64,000 nt of DNA from Oscillospiraceae bacterium (GTDB lineage: Bacteria; Bacillota; Clostridia; Oscillospirales; Ruminococcaceae), in contig JAFRUS010000045.1 of NCBI GenBank assembly GCA_017438745.1, forward strand, positions 1 through 64,000. The letters are read 5' to 3'. The notes under the pieces are model-generated. The model saw only the letters and a list, made by a program, of their open reading frames with translations. It was not told the origin of the DNA and did not search any database. This document shows positions 8,443 to 17,406 of the stretch, in pieces. The translations under genes were made by a program, and so were the position numbers. Numbering within the stretch: position 1 is the first letter of the stretch; each line of letters opens with the position of its first letter.

Positions 8443-9717
8443 ATGAAAAGCAATTTCTTAAAAAAAGCGGCTTCAGTTTCACTCTGTACCGGTATCGCTC
8501 TTTCAGCAGCTGCTGATATGGCAGTTATAAAGAACGACCCTGTCACAACAGTTTCAGCAAGTGCTGAAATGGCTCATGACGCTTCAAGAGACGTTCAGGC
8601 TGAAGGCGTCGGAAATCCGTTCAACTACGGTGAGAGAAACACTCCTGAAAACGGTACTGACGAGGAGATACGTGCCATCAACCACAAGATGAGCGTACAG
8701 GAAGTTAAGTACTGCATGTACAAGGAAATCGACGAACACTGGGATCTTATCAGAGTAAGATTCGGTCAGGACAACCGTGAAATGGTCTATGCTCTTTTCT
8801 GCGGACTTGGTTCCCGTGAATCCACACTCGGCGGAAACGGCGACGGAGCCGATCTTGAAACAGCTCATTCCGAAGGTTTCGGTGTAAGTTCCGCTCACGC
8901 ATACGGAACAATGCAGACAGCCGTTACTGCCTTCAAGGACTGCGATCCTACATTCATGAAGGAAGACGACGTACCGGAAATGTACCAGTACACACTCACA
9001 CACGCAAACTTCTACGACGCAGTAATTTCAAACCACATGGGGATCAGAAAGCTCATGCACTTTGTACGTTCTGCCATCGTTGACTACAACTTAGAAGGAT
9101 ATCAGGTAGTAAGAGCCGCTCTCAAGGCCTTCAACACAGGATGGGCAAACTACACCGGTGAAGATGACGGATACTACAAGAACTATCCGGATGAGATCAT
9201 CGCACTCGCACGCTGGTACTACGAAGAAGGACATCTTTACGACAACGAATTCACATGGACCACTGACAAGCGCGCTGACGAATATCGCCAGGGCAATCCG
9301 TGGGAATGGTGGGGTGACGGCGTTCCGAGCCTTGCTGAAATAAGCACAGTTCCTGCACCATCTCCATCCCCTTCTCCGTCACCATCACCTGATCCGACTT
9401 CTTCTCCGGATCCGTCACCAGAACCGACAACTGCATCTCCTTCACCGACTGCATCTGATCCGACAGCAGAACCAACACCTGTTTCACCGACTCCGACAAC
9501 AACTCCGGACACAGGACTTCTGCTTGGTGACGTAGACGAAAACGGCAGAGTGGATATCACCGATCTTACCACCCTTGCCATTCACCTTCTCGACAAGACA
9601 AAGCTTTCAGATATAGCAGCAAAGAACGCTGACGTTGACGGCGACGGTAACATCTCACTTACAGACCTCGCTACCCTCCGTCAGTATCTTTCAAAGAAAA
9701 TCGACAAGCTGGGATAA
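8443..9717 (+). CDS. Secreted dockerin protein with lysozyme-like catalytic domain
   Basis: The 424-residue protein has a signal peptide (about 1-40), a globular domain (about 55-300), a Pro/Ser/Thr linker (about 305-360) and a C-terminal dockerin (about 362-424, with both calcium loops, DVDENGRVD and DVDGDGNIS). The globular domain has GLGSRESTLGG around E126 and, about 30 residues on, SAHAYGTMQ. This resembles the Glu-centred active site of the lysozyme/lytic transglycosylase fold. Clostridial GH124 cellulases share that superfold and are also dockerin-borne, so GH124 or a GH23 relative are the options. AAAGGA (8428-8433) fixes the start. Monocistronic. Confidence 0.8.
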   Translation: MKSNFLKKAASVSLCTGIALSAAADMAVIKNDPVTTVSASAEMAHDASRDVQAEGVGNPFNYGERNTPENGTDEEIRAINHKMSVQEVKYCMYKEIDEHWDLIRVRFGQDNREMVYALFCGLGSRESTLGGNGDGADLETAHSEGFGVSSAHAYGTMQTAVTAFKDCDPTFMKEDDVPEMYQYTLTHANFYDAVISNHMGIRKLMHFVRSAIVDYNLEGYQVVRAALKAFNTGWANYTGEDDGYYKNYPDEIIALARWYYEEGHLYDNEFTWTTDKRADEYRQGNPWEWWGDGVPSLAEISTVPAPSPSPSPSPSPDPTSSPDPSPEPTTASPSPTASDPTAEPTPVSPTPTTTPDTGLLLGDVDENGRVDITDLTTLAIHLLDKTKLSDIAAKNADVDGDGNISLTDLATLRQYLSKKIDKLG

Positions 9718-9752
9718 AGACAGGATCAATCTGAATTTCAACTGAATAAAGC

Positions 9753-9795
9753 AAACAGGTCACTGTTCCGGTAATGGACAGTGACCTGTTTTAAT
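9753..9795 (+). terminator. Terminator of the lysozyme-like dockerin gene
   Basis: A 14-bp perfect stem AAACAGGTCACTGT/ACAGTGACCTGTTT (9753-9766 with 9778-9791) is followed by T-rich DNA. Confidence 0.85.
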
Positions 9796-9863
9796 ATATG
9801 AATTACATTTTTTCGGGTCTGTTTAAACAGCTTTTTCACATTTTTTCCGACCTGAATATTTCA

Positions 9864-11711
9864 TTACTTCTGGTTCGGATCATTCACAATACCCATGAAT
9901 ACCGGTACACCTTCAGTGTTGGTAATGAAGTAGAAAAACGGTCTGTCGGCTTTGAATTCGAAAGGTGTCTGTGCGTCAGGTGCCGGACAGTTCGGCATCA
10001 TGTCGATCATAGTATATGCTGCCGCTTCGCATCCCTTTTCATTGACATCGATAACTGCCTCGTGTGTTATCTCATCCACATAAGCACCCGGAATTTGATT
10101 TTCTTCAAAATCAATGAGAGGTGAAATATCCGCAGATCCGAAAATCGTCTTTACGCCTGAAGCCATAAACGGTTCGATAAGTGAGAACTTCGATTCTGAT
10201 TTAAACTTTGGTATTGTCGCTAAAACCTTTGTTTCCTTAATCTCTTTTCTTTCGAGGATCTTTTTCATCAGCTCATTGTCCGAAATCAGATCATTCACAC
10301 TTTTACCTTCTGCAGGAAGAACAAAGTTCATAACATATCCGTCTTCGAAAGCTTTGATATATGTCGCAAAATCTTCGTCATCCACTATTGTTCCGAAATC
10401 ATCTTCCTTGAACATGAACATACATTCCACATCGCCGTCAGCGCTTCTGAATGTACCTTCTGAAGGCTCACCGAAAGGAGCCGACCATTTTTCCTTAAAT
10501 GTGACTGTGTTTATTATCTTGAGCAGAGTCTCTTTTTCAGGATCAGCCAGAATAAGCGGTTTGAATTTTCCGGATGTATTCTGATAGATCCATTCAGAGA
10601 TCTCGTCACAGTCGGTCTGCGACTTAAGATCACGGGTAAATGATGATGTGTAGTATTTTTCCGCAAGAGTTTCGAGCTTATCCCTCTTGAAGGTATATCC
10701 CCTGTCAAGCCAGATGGAATTGGTCATCATGCAGTATCTGTCGAAATCATTATAGTAAAGTGAATCGAAAATATTCTGATTCGTTTTCTGAAGTGTATCC
10801 TTGTCAGATACGGAAAGGAAAGATGAAAGCTCTTCAAAGCTTTTTCCGTCACAGCAATCCGCAAGAACTGAAGCTGCCATGTAGACACTGAGCGGCGAAT
10901 ACACTCTGTTGCAGCCTTCTTTTTTATCATCCGTATTCAGAAGCACATCATCGGCAAAAGATGCGGTAAAATCAAGGTAGCTGTTAAGCACATCCTCTTC
11001 AGCTTTAGTCCGGCTGCTTTTGTAGACCGGCACTGCATTAATGTCTTCCGATGGAAAGATAGTTTTCGACGAACCAAACATGTTCTTCTTTAAACAGATG
11101 AGATCGACAATGTTGATAACTCCGTCATGATTAGTATCTGCAATCAGTCTTGAAATATCATCCTCTATAGCCGATTCGCCGGTAAGATAGAGCATCTGTC
11201 CGACAAGGTCAGCCGCTCCGACATTTCCGTTCTGATCGATATCGCCTGAAAGAATAAAAGGATTTCCGTTCTTCTTCGCAAAGAATTTCGCATAGGAATC
11301 CGGATTTCCGACAATAGTAATATTTTCGTTAAGATCTTCAATCGAAGTCATACTGTCAGGAATGCTTATCCCTTTCAGTGCGGTCATGCCTTTGAATGCA
11401 CTTCTCTCTGACATCACACAGCCTGCCGGAAGCACGAGATATTCAGTTGATGCAGAATTCAGAAACTGGATCATCTTTACCGTTTTGTCTTCATACTTCG
11501 GTTTAATAACAAAGGTGCTGTCCTCCGACATGATATCAGCGTAAATTCTCGAAAAACTTCCGTCATCATCCGGCCAGCGGATGTAACTGTCATTGAAGTT
11601 TACTATTATTCCATCATCACTCACAGATTCTGCACCTGTATACATATTACCAGCCACACCCGTCATCATAGTACACGCTGCGACCGCTGCCAGTATTTTT
11701 TTCATTTTCAT
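9864..11711 (-). CDS. Secreted dockerin serpin 1
   Basis: The protein has 615 residues: signal peptide, a degenerate BspA-type leucine-rich segment (around FKGMTALKGISIPDS), an internal dockerin (GDIDQNGNVGAADL and DTNHDGVINIVDL), then a full serpin (about 265-615). Serpin hallmarks are NRVYSPLSVYMA, TNSIWLD, IINTVTFKEKW, the hinge EKGCEAAAYT and the C-terminal DRPFFYF/PVFMGIV. The reactive loop reads MIDMMPNCPAPDAQ, placing P1 near Asn-Cys by simple counting. Serpins trap serine or cysteine proteases, so this should shield the cellulosome. Start ATG 11711 follows GGGAGGT; the frame is open upstream but lacks a ribosome site. Paralogues lie at 17407 and 55317. Confidence 0.9.
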   Translation of the reverse strand: MKMKKILAAVAACTMMTGVAGNMYTGAESVSDDGIIVNFNDSYIRWPDDDGSFSRIYADIMSEDSTFVIKPKYEDKTVKMIQFLNSASTEYLVLPAGCVMSERSAFKGMTALKGISIPDSMTSIEDLNENITIVGNPDSYAKFFAKKNGNPFILSGDIDQNGNVGAADLVGQMLYLTGESAIEDDISRLIADTNHDGVINIVDLICLKKNMFGSSKTIFPSEDINAVPVYKSSRTKAEEDVLNSYLDFTASFADDVLLNTDDKKEGCNRVYSPLSVYMAASVLADCCDGKSFEELSSFLSVSDKDTLQKTNQNIFDSLYYNDFDRYCMMTNSIWLDRGYTFKRDKLETLAEKYYTSSFTRDLKSQTDCDEISEWIYQNTSGKFKPLILADPEKETLLKIINTVTFKEKWSAPFGEPSEGTFRSADGDVECMFMFKEDDFGTIVDDEDFATYIKAFEDGYVMNFVLPAEGKSVNDLISDNELMKKILERKEIKETKVLATIPKFKSESKFSLIEPFMASGVKTIFGSADISPLIDFEENQIPGAYVDEITHEAVIDVNEKGCEAAAYTMIDMMPNCPAPDAQTPFEFKADRPFFYFITNTEGVPVFMGIVNDPNQK

Positions 11712-11780
11712 TCTAAATACCTCCCGTCTGCCTCTGTATATCGTTATAACTTTTATATTGAACACAAATAAGTATATATT

Positions 11781-11840
11781 ATTATAACATCCGGAAGGGT
11801 TAAAATGTTTGACGTGAAATTTAACTTTGTATAGGTGCAC
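11781..11840 (-). promoter_or_regulatory. Serpin 1 promoter module shared with the sigma operon
   Basis: Read on the minus strand, three blocks occur: TGCACCTATACAAAG, TCAAACATTT and ATGTTATAAT. All three occur upstream of the ECF sigma gene (20834-20892) at identical spacings (offsets 0, 22 and 44 bp from ATTATAACAT on the plus strand). The last block contains a TATAAT-like -10. The sequences between the blocks differ. Confidence 0.6.
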
Positions 11841-11880
11841 ATAGATTTTGGCTGTGATATATCAGATATGCACAAATGAT

Positions 11881-11984
11881 GGATGCGCCTGCGGCGCGAT
11901 TGAAAACGGCAGCACACTGATCATATTGATCAGCGCACTGCCGTTGTTATTTCTATTCAACGCCAAAGGTCGAAGACTACATTT
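11881..11984. repeat. Intergenic module-flanking element R1
   Basis: It starts GGATGCGCCTGCGGCGCGATTG and contains a hairpin AACGGCAG/CTGCCGTT followed by TTATTTCTAT. It ends with a decayed copy of the AGTCTTCG...CGAAGACTAC hairpin seen in R2 and R3. It directly follows the last immunity-like gene. Confidence 0.6.
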
Positions 11985-11985
11985 A

Positions 11986-12678
11986 TCAGTCATACGATGC
12001 AGGCGGATTAAGTTCATATATTTCCGTGGTTTCAAAATGCTTCGGTATCTCGTACTCCAATCGGTTATGAACAGCTGAAAGTATATAGTTACAAGCTGCA
12101 ATTCTGTACCATTCCGGCACTGACAGAACAATGCAGCTTATCCAGGTCATGAGTCCGTTATTCGCTACACCGTAGCTTTTTTCTTCAAGCACATCAGTTA
12201 TCACGATATTCACCTGCATCTGATCACGGTAATACATCAGCTGCAAAGGATTCAAAGGCTGCTTTGCATTTTCAAGTGCTTTCAGGATCTCATCTGTAAA
12301 TCTCACAGCAAGCTTCTGCATATCTTCAAACAGGCCACTCTCACGGTACCATAACAGATCTTCTATGTATTCAAGATAAATCGGATACTTTGATCCGTCA
12401 CTGCATTTTACAAATACCGCTTCAAGGTTATCAGGATATTCTTTTCCGTCGTATTTCATCGGATGACGATAGTTTATCTCTACAACATCACGAAGATTAT
12501 CTTTAAAATCATACAATGATATTTCGTTCATACTGTTGGTGACTATACACGGACGCTCCAGCCTGATAGTCATTACTTCTCCGTCATAATCCTGTGGTAC
12601 AGAAACTTCATCAAGGGTGTATTTACCTCTTTCATGTCTTATCGGTATTCTGTATTCTTCGATTATTTCATCACTCAT
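11986..12678 (-). CDS. Immunity-like protein, family A, copy 2
   Basis: This 230-residue soluble protein is of a family I do not recognise. It is a diverged paralogue of the gene at 13331: both open with a KIPLRYEEGTYKL-like strand (here RIPIRHERGKYTL) and end with NRLEYEIPK then a short tail ending in YD. There is no signal peptide. It overlaps the preceding gene by ATGA. The position, as second member of a duplicated pair behind a nuclease toxin, argues that it is an immunity protein or an orphan copy of one. Confidence 0.7.
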   Translation of the reverse strand: MSDEIIEEYRIPIRHERGKYTLDEVSVPQDYDGEVMTIRLERPCIVTNSMNEISLYDFKDNLRDVVEINYRHPMKYDGKEYPDNLEAVFVKCSDGSKYPIYLEYIEDLLWYRESGLFEDMQKLAVRFTDEILKALENAKQPLNPLQLMYYRDQMQVNIVITDVLEEKSYGVANNGLMTWISCIVLSVPEWYRIAACNYILSAVHNRLEYEIPKHFETTEIYELNPPASYD

Positions 12679-13217
12679 ATCTCAAATGCCTCCCTAAACG
12701 TCCAGCCTTCTATGCGATTGTCTTCGACGAACTTTTTAAAGGTTTCGTCGGCGAAAGTCACGGTTTTAAGATTTTTAAATTTAAAAACTGTCGGTAATAT
12801 CGCATCTTTTTCCACTACATAAATATCGTCATCCAGATGTTTAATAGAAGATTTGCTCTTATCTAACCCAGAAACCAATTCACAGTAATAAAGCATATAG
12901 TAGTCAGTGTTTTCAGCATTATCTTCATAAATCAGTTCTACAGGAATAAAATCCAAAAGAGAGCTATATTCTTTTTTCAATTTTTCCATCGTAGGTCTGT
13001 CAACCACACAGCTATCTCTTAACCCCCATATCGTAAGAACATTTTTCAAAGGCAGATACTTATTCTTTACATCCTTATTAAAACTGATTTCTATTGCTTC
13101 GCTCGTATTAAAAAGTTTCCCTTCATAGTATTCCACCCTGAAATCAAACGAATTTCGGTTTTCAAGAAAACAGTTTTTACAATTGTTATAGTCTTCTTTT
13201 AAAATATAGTACTTCAT
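12675..13217 (-). CDS. Immunity-like protein, family B (DUF1629/Imm11-like), copy 2
   Basis: The soluble protein has about 180 residues. It shares its plan with the gene at 14045: YYMLYYCELVSGLDKSKS (there YYLPNVLTTVKVLDETKS), a lysine-rich middle, and an end of FKKFVEDNRIEGWTFREAFE type. The FIVSDEFKxxVExxGxxGFxF-like ending recalls DUF1629/Imm11 immunity proteins. I chose ATG 13217; GTG 13229 is possible, and neither has a good ribosome site, since a repeat element lies just upstream. It is a probable relic or alternative-specificity immunity gene. Confidence 0.7.
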   Translation of the reverse strand: MKYYILKEDYNNCKNCFLENRNSFDFRVEYYEGKLFNTSEAIEISFNKDVKNKYLPLKNVLTIWGLRDSCVVDRPTMEKLKKEYSSLLDFIPVELIYEDNAENTDYYMLYYCELVSGLDKSKSSIKHLDDDIYVVEKDAILPTVFKFKNLKTVTFADETFKKFVEDNRIEGWTFREAFEI

Positions 13218-13237
13218 GGTCCACTTCACATATCAAA

Positions 13238-13325
13238 GGATGTGCCTGCAGCGCAATTGTAAAACGAGCTTCCGCTCGTTTTTTCTATAGCAGTCTTCGA
13301 CCCGCAAGGGGCGAAGACTACTTTT
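13238..13325. repeat. Intergenic module-flanking element R2
   Basis: GGATGTGCCTGCAGCGCAATTG is followed by a bidirectional terminator (AACGAGC-TTCC-GCTCGTT plus Ts) and then AGTCTTCG/CGAAGACT around a CCCGCAAGGGG loop (13291-13320). It separates the two immunity pairs and is related to R1 and R3. Confidence 0.7.
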
Positions 13326-13330
13326 TCATG

Positions 13331-14020
13331 TCAGTCATACCTCTCCGGTAAAAACAATCTGAAATCATCTGCAAGTTCATATTTTGCAGGTATTTCATAT
13401 GTAAGACGATTGTAAACACCCATGAGGATCGCATGAAAAACCACTTCCCTGCGGTCTGCCGGAACAGATTTTATAAGACATTCACGCAGATAATCTGTTT
13501 CGATCGTTAGTCCGTAGTAATTTATCTCACTGTAGGCACCCATAAGATTAAATGAAGAATCGTCGCCTTCAAGATAATATTCCAGCACCAGCGGCGGCAG
13601 CGGAGAAGGTGCTTCCTTTAATCCTTCTGTAAGTTCGTTTGCTGACCGAACCGTTATGTCCTGTATCATTTCATAAATATCATCGCGCCTGTTACTGTAA
13701 ACTTCTTCAACACCCCAGTACATCATCAGCTTTTTTCCGTCTTTTGTCTGAGCATATATTTTTTCAAGGTTATTTCCTTTTCCTTTCTGAAAGAAAGCAT
13801 ACGGAGATCGATATTCGACAACTATACTTTCCGAAGGATCTATTCCAAGTCCGTATGTTCTAACGAATTTTTCCTTAAGGGTAATTATATCTTTTCCTGA
13901 GTCATACTCCAGATTAAAGCATCCGTTTTCCGTATTTTCTTCTGCGAAGATCAGATTTCCAAGTTTATATGTCCCCTCTTCATAACGTAAAGGGATTTTA
14001 TATTTACGGCAGTTTTCCAT
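13331..14020 (-). CDS. Immunity-like protein, family A, copy 1
   Basis: This 229-residue soluble protein is paralogous to the gene at 11986, with KIPLRYEEGTYKL at the start and NRLTYEIPAKYE near the end, but strongly diverged between. No known domain was recognised. GGAGAG precedes ATG 14020, and it follows the family B gene by 24 bases. It is probably co-transcribed with the dockerin toxin gene at 14655 and is a candidate immunity or accessory protein. Confidence 0.75.
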   Translation of the reverse strand: MENCRKYKIPLRYEEGTYKLGNLIFAEENTENGCFNLEYDSGKDIITLKEKFVRTYGLGIDPSESIVVEYRSPYAFFQKGKGNNLEKIYAQTKDGKKLMMYWGVEEVYSNRRDDIYEMIQDITVRSANELTEGLKEAPSPLPPLVLEYYLEGDDSSFNLMGAYSEINYYGLTIETDYLRECLIKSVPADRREVVFHAILMGVYNRLTYEIPAKYELADDFRLFLPERYD

Positions 14021-14044
14021 GAAATCTCTCCTGTTCTGTTATCA

Positions 14045-14653
14045 TTACATCAGCGGATATTCCTTGTCCGGATCATCGAAGTCAAATACTTCCTTGAATC
14101 TGAATCCGGTTATCCCGCAGCTTTCAACGTAGTCTTTGAATTCGTCTATTGCATATATATCGAGAAAAGCTCTGTTTTTTATATCTGTATTTAAATAAAA
14201 AACAGGATATTCTTTTACGGAATCAAGAAAGTAATATTTCTCTACACCTGTTATGTACTTTCCTGAAAGATACTTGAATTTACTCTTAGTTTCATCCAAA
14301 ACTTTTACTGTAGTCAACACATTAGGAAGATAGTAATTCGAATTCTCCCTTATTTCCTTTTCTATTGGCATGACTCGTAAAAACTGTATACAATCGTATT
14401 TTTCTGAAAGCTTTTGCTTTGCAAATTCATCACAAACAAAAAGAAAACTGTACGATGTAAAAGATGTAACATTCTTCATTGGAAGAATATCTTTTCTTTT
14501 TTTCCCACAAGTAAATGTTATCTTTAATTTTCTCCAATCATTAACACATTCTTTATCCTGGAAATTATATAAGTCATGTGAATCAGATGTATTATCCTCT
14601 GCCTCAAAACAAGCTCGCCCTCTGCAATCTCCTGAAACTTTCCAAATTTTCAT
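14045..14653 (-). CDS. Immunity-like protein, family B (DUF1629/Imm11-like), copy 1
   Basis: This 202-residue cytoplasmic protein starts one base after the toxin stop codon, with AAGGAG inside the toxin 3' end, so translation is coupled. The C-terminal half, with YYLPNVLTTVKVLDETKS and IDEFKDYVESCGITGFRFKEV, resembles DUF1629/Imm11 immunity proteins of polymorphic toxin systems. It is the best candidate for neutralising the AHH nuclease. A paralogue lies at 12675. The family link comes from motif memory and is not verified. Confidence 0.75.
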   Translation of the reverse strand: MKIWKVSGDCRGRACFEAEDNTSDSHDLYNFQDKECVNDWRKLKITFTCGKKRKDILPMKNVTSFTSYSFLFVCDEFAKQKLSEKYDCIQFLRVMPIEKEIRENSNYYLPNVLTTVKVLDETKSKFKYLSGKYITGVEKYYFLDSVKEYPVFYLNTDIKNRAFLDIYAIDEFKDYVESCGITGFRFKEVFDFDDPDKEYPLM

Positions 14654-14654
14654 A

Positions 14655-17162
14655 TTAATATTCTCCTTGTAATGTTTCGCGATTCTGTATTTTTAAAGTA
14701 CCATTTAACAACTCTTTACGAATATCGTTTAATGCATCACAAATTACATCTTGTGCCTCTTCTTTGGTTAACATATTTTCCGCTATTTCCCTTTTCGCCG
14801 ATTCCAAACTATTATTAACATACTCTAAATAGTCATCCGAATGTCCACCGAAATGATTCGCTTCATCTATTACCCAGCTATAGTCATTCGTTTTACTTCC
14901 TCCAGGCAAATAAACTCCATTGCATGCTGAATTAACATCGATATCATATTCGAGAAGAATATTAAGTGCTGGTTCAGCGACTGGTTCACCTTTAGCAACA
15001 ATATGATGAGCGCAAAAGCAATAATCAGGAAAAACTACATTACAACTTATAAGATTGTCTTTCAATTGTTTCCCATTATCTTTTATTGAATATACAGCTT
15101 CATCATACGAATTATAAACCTTATAAAAATCAGTAACCGATTCATAAGCCTTGTTAATGTCATTAAGTCTTCTATACGCAGTCTTAAATTTATCTGTATC
15201 TTCGTTTATACAATCAATAATCGGCTTTAATTCAGATGGAGAAGTTCCGTTTTTAAGTGCTTCATAGACATCTTTATATATCTTCGGATTAGTCTGATTT
15301 ATATGTTTTATCGAATCCAGTACAGCTTTTTTATCTGCAGAATCAAGATCAATTGTTTCTCCATTTGCACTTACTTCAAGATTTAACGCCTGATCTTTAA
15401 CTGATATGTTTACATCTATCGGTCCTACATTAATCTTTACTCCATTGTCAGTTACAGCTTCTGTTCGTTTAAAAAGCGATGAATCTGCTATTTCCGAAAG
15501 TTTGATGTTCAGTGTATCGCGTGCTGTTTCAACTATTTTATCAGCACCAGCTTTTACACAGGCATTTCTTATACTTTCTGCTATCGATGCCGCTAATCCG
15601 GTAATTCCTGCAGCAGCTGCTCCTATAACTGAACCCGTTCCTTCAAGTATCGTTGCTCCGCCGCTTACCAGCTTTGTGAATTCCGGAAGGTCATGTATCG
15701 GGTATTCTTTTTTATCAGTATCTTCCGGATCAGCATTCTTTAATTCCGGATTATCATTTGCATCGAGATAAAAATCCCATTTATACTGACAATCATAAGG
15801 TAGCGGTCCCACAAAATCAGAACCGGCCACACGAATTGTTCTGACTGTAGATTCGCCAAATTTTATCGTGATCTTACCAGGCTCATTATCAGGAAGTTCT
15901 GTAACCAGTCTTATTTTTTCAAAAAGATCATAACGTGCTGCAAAATCAAGTGTAAAAATAATATCGTGATAGTTGGCAATACCTTCACTCTGACCAATAT
16001 AGAGAGCTTCAACAAGTTCCTTTTTCATGTCCTTGTTGTATGCTTTTACTACCTCTTCGCCGTAGTTTTCGGTAAGCCATGCATCATCTACTGAAAGCGG
16101 ATTATTATAGATCTGAGCTTTTACTATTTCCGGGAAAACTTCGTCTTCAGCTTTTTTGATGTATTCCCAGTCTTCAAACGGAATTGAAAGTTCTTCTGCT
16201 TCAACAGATGCTGTTCCGAGAATTTCTGAAAGCGGTTTTGAAGGATCTATATTCAGATACTCTTCAGATTCTATTATAACATTTTTGGCAATAACATATC
16301 CACTGATATGAACATTATTTCCTTTGAATTTTACCGTTCCGTTCGGTGCATAAACAAGACCGGTAAGATTGATCATTCCACTGTCGATCGTTATATCACC
16401 GTACTTAGAATATAAAATCGCATCACCGGAATTTATTATGCCGTTATCTATGTTAATGTCGTTATATGACATCATATATGTTCCGGAAACTGTGATTTCC
16501 TTACTGATATTGATTTCAGAATGAGCTACTACAGGTCTTTCTACAATGTAATTAATTTCATCTGTGAAAACATCATAAACATCTGAATCACTGAACTTAG
16601 CGTTATAAAGACTGTAATCCATATAAAACGGATCCAGACCAACATTTGTACTTATGTGCGGATAGTCTTCTCTGTATTCACCATTAATCTTTACATTACC
16701 GTTTGATGCAATATCCTGATTGATATTGATACTTGTACCGGTCAGCGAAACGCTGTCACCACCATTGGTTGAAAAAACAGGATACTGAAGCTCAGTACTG
16801 ATATCGGACTTTGGTTCTTCCGTTTTATCGCCAGCCTTATTTCTTAAAGTTTCGCGCATCAATACATAGTCCTGCAGAACTTGCGCATCTGACATGCTAA
16901 ACGAACCATCATTATCAATATCCGCATCCAAAGGCGGCTCAACATTGTTAAGAAGAGCTTTATGAGCTCTGAGAACATCGAATATATTGATAGTTTCATC
17001 CTTATTGAAGTCTCCGTGCTCAATAAGTTCATCATGACTTATTATTTCTTTTTCGGCAGCATGAATTATATGTTCAGAGAACAATCCACCGACATTTGTA
17101 AAAAGAAACGCTGACAAAGTAAGTGTCGCAGAAATCGTTTTCAGTTTTGCAGTTAAATTCAT
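14655..17162 (-). CDS. Secreted dockerin protein with C-terminal AHH nuclease toxin
   Basis: The 835-residue protein has four parts: signal peptide (about 1-35); dockerin (about 50-105, DFNKDETINIFDV and DIDNDGSFSMSDA); a beta-solenoid-like stretch of short polar repeats (about 130-300, such as INIDNGIINSGDAILYSKYG); and a helical middle with an Ala/Gly-rich hydrophobic segment near 505-530 (VIGAAAAGITGLAASIAES). The end (about 700-835) carries CAHHIVAKGEP, matching the AHH motif of HNH/EndoVII nuclease toxins. This is the plan of a polymorphic toxin, but with a dockerin in place of a secretion-system trafficking domain. GGAGG precedes ATG 17162. Immunity-like genes follow directly. Confidence 0.8.
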   Translation of the reverse strand: MNLTAKLKTISATLTLSAFLFTNVGGLFSEHIIHAAEKEIISHDELIEHGDFNKDETINIFDVLRAHKALLNNVEPPLDADIDNDGSFSMSDAQVLQDYVLMRETLRNKAGDKTEEPKSDISTELQYPVFSTNGGDSVSLTGTSININQDIASNGNVKINGEYREDYPHISTNVGLDPFYMDYSLYNAKFSDSDVYDVFTDEINYIVERPVVAHSEINISKEITVSGTYMMSYNDINIDNGIINSGDAILYSKYGDITIDSGMINLTGLVYAPNGTVKFKGNNVHISGYVIAKNVIIESEEYLNIDPSKPLSEILGTASVEAEELSIPFEDWEYIKKAEDEVFPEIVKAQIYNNPLSVDDAWLTENYGEEVVKAYNKDMKKELVEALYIGQSEGIANYHDIIFTLDFAARYDLFEKIRLVTELPDNEPGKITIKFGESTVRTIRVAGSDFVGPLPYDCQYKWDFYLDANDNPELKNADPEDTDKKEYPIHDLPEFTKLVSGGATILEGTGSVIGAAAAGITGLAASIAESIRNACVKAGADKIVETARDTLNIKLSEIADSSLFKRTEAVTDNGVKINVGPIDVNISVKDQALNLEVSANGETIDLDSADKKAVLDSIKHINQTNPKIYKDVYEALKNGTSPSELKPIIDCINEDTDKFKTAYRRLNDINKAYESVTDFYKVYNSYDEAVYSIKDNGKQLKDNLISCNVVFPDYCFCAHHIVAKGEPVAEPALNILLEYDIDVNSACNGVYLPGGSKTNDYSWVIDEANHFGGHSDDYLEYVNNSLESAKREIAENMLTKEEAQDVICDALNDIRKELLNGTLKIQNRETLQGEY

Positions 17163-17246
17163 TTATACCTCCGTTATTGAAAATAAGGGTTTACACATAC
17201 AAATGATATTTTAGCATACAAAAGAAGTAAAGTCAACGTTTGTTAC

Positions 17247-17325
17247 ACATCAAACGTGCTGCGTCATAGCAGCACGTTTTTCAATAGCAGTCTTCGGCCC
17301 GCAGGGGTGAAGACTACCATTTATA
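17247..17325. repeat. Intergenic module-flanking element R3
   Basis: A hairpin AACGTGCTG/CAGCACGTT followed by TTTTTC is joined to CAATAGCAGTCTTCGGCCCGC and GAAGACTACCATTT, the same tail as R2. It lies just upstream of the toxin gene, so the toxin/immunity modules are bracketed by R3, R2 and R1. Confidence 0.65.
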
Positions 17326-17329
17326 CGAC

Positions 17330-17372
17330 ACCAGCGGGAGCACCGGATTTTTACCGATACTCCCGCTGGTGC
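17330..17372 (-). terminator. Hairpin downstream of serpin 2
   Basis: A 12-bp stem CACCAGCGGGAG/CTCCCGCTGGTG lies just past the serpin 2 stop. The T-tract is poor, so its efficiency is uncertain. Confidence 0.45.
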
Positions 17373-17406
17373 TATTTATTCAGAGTAATCCATATGGATG
17401 AAATTT

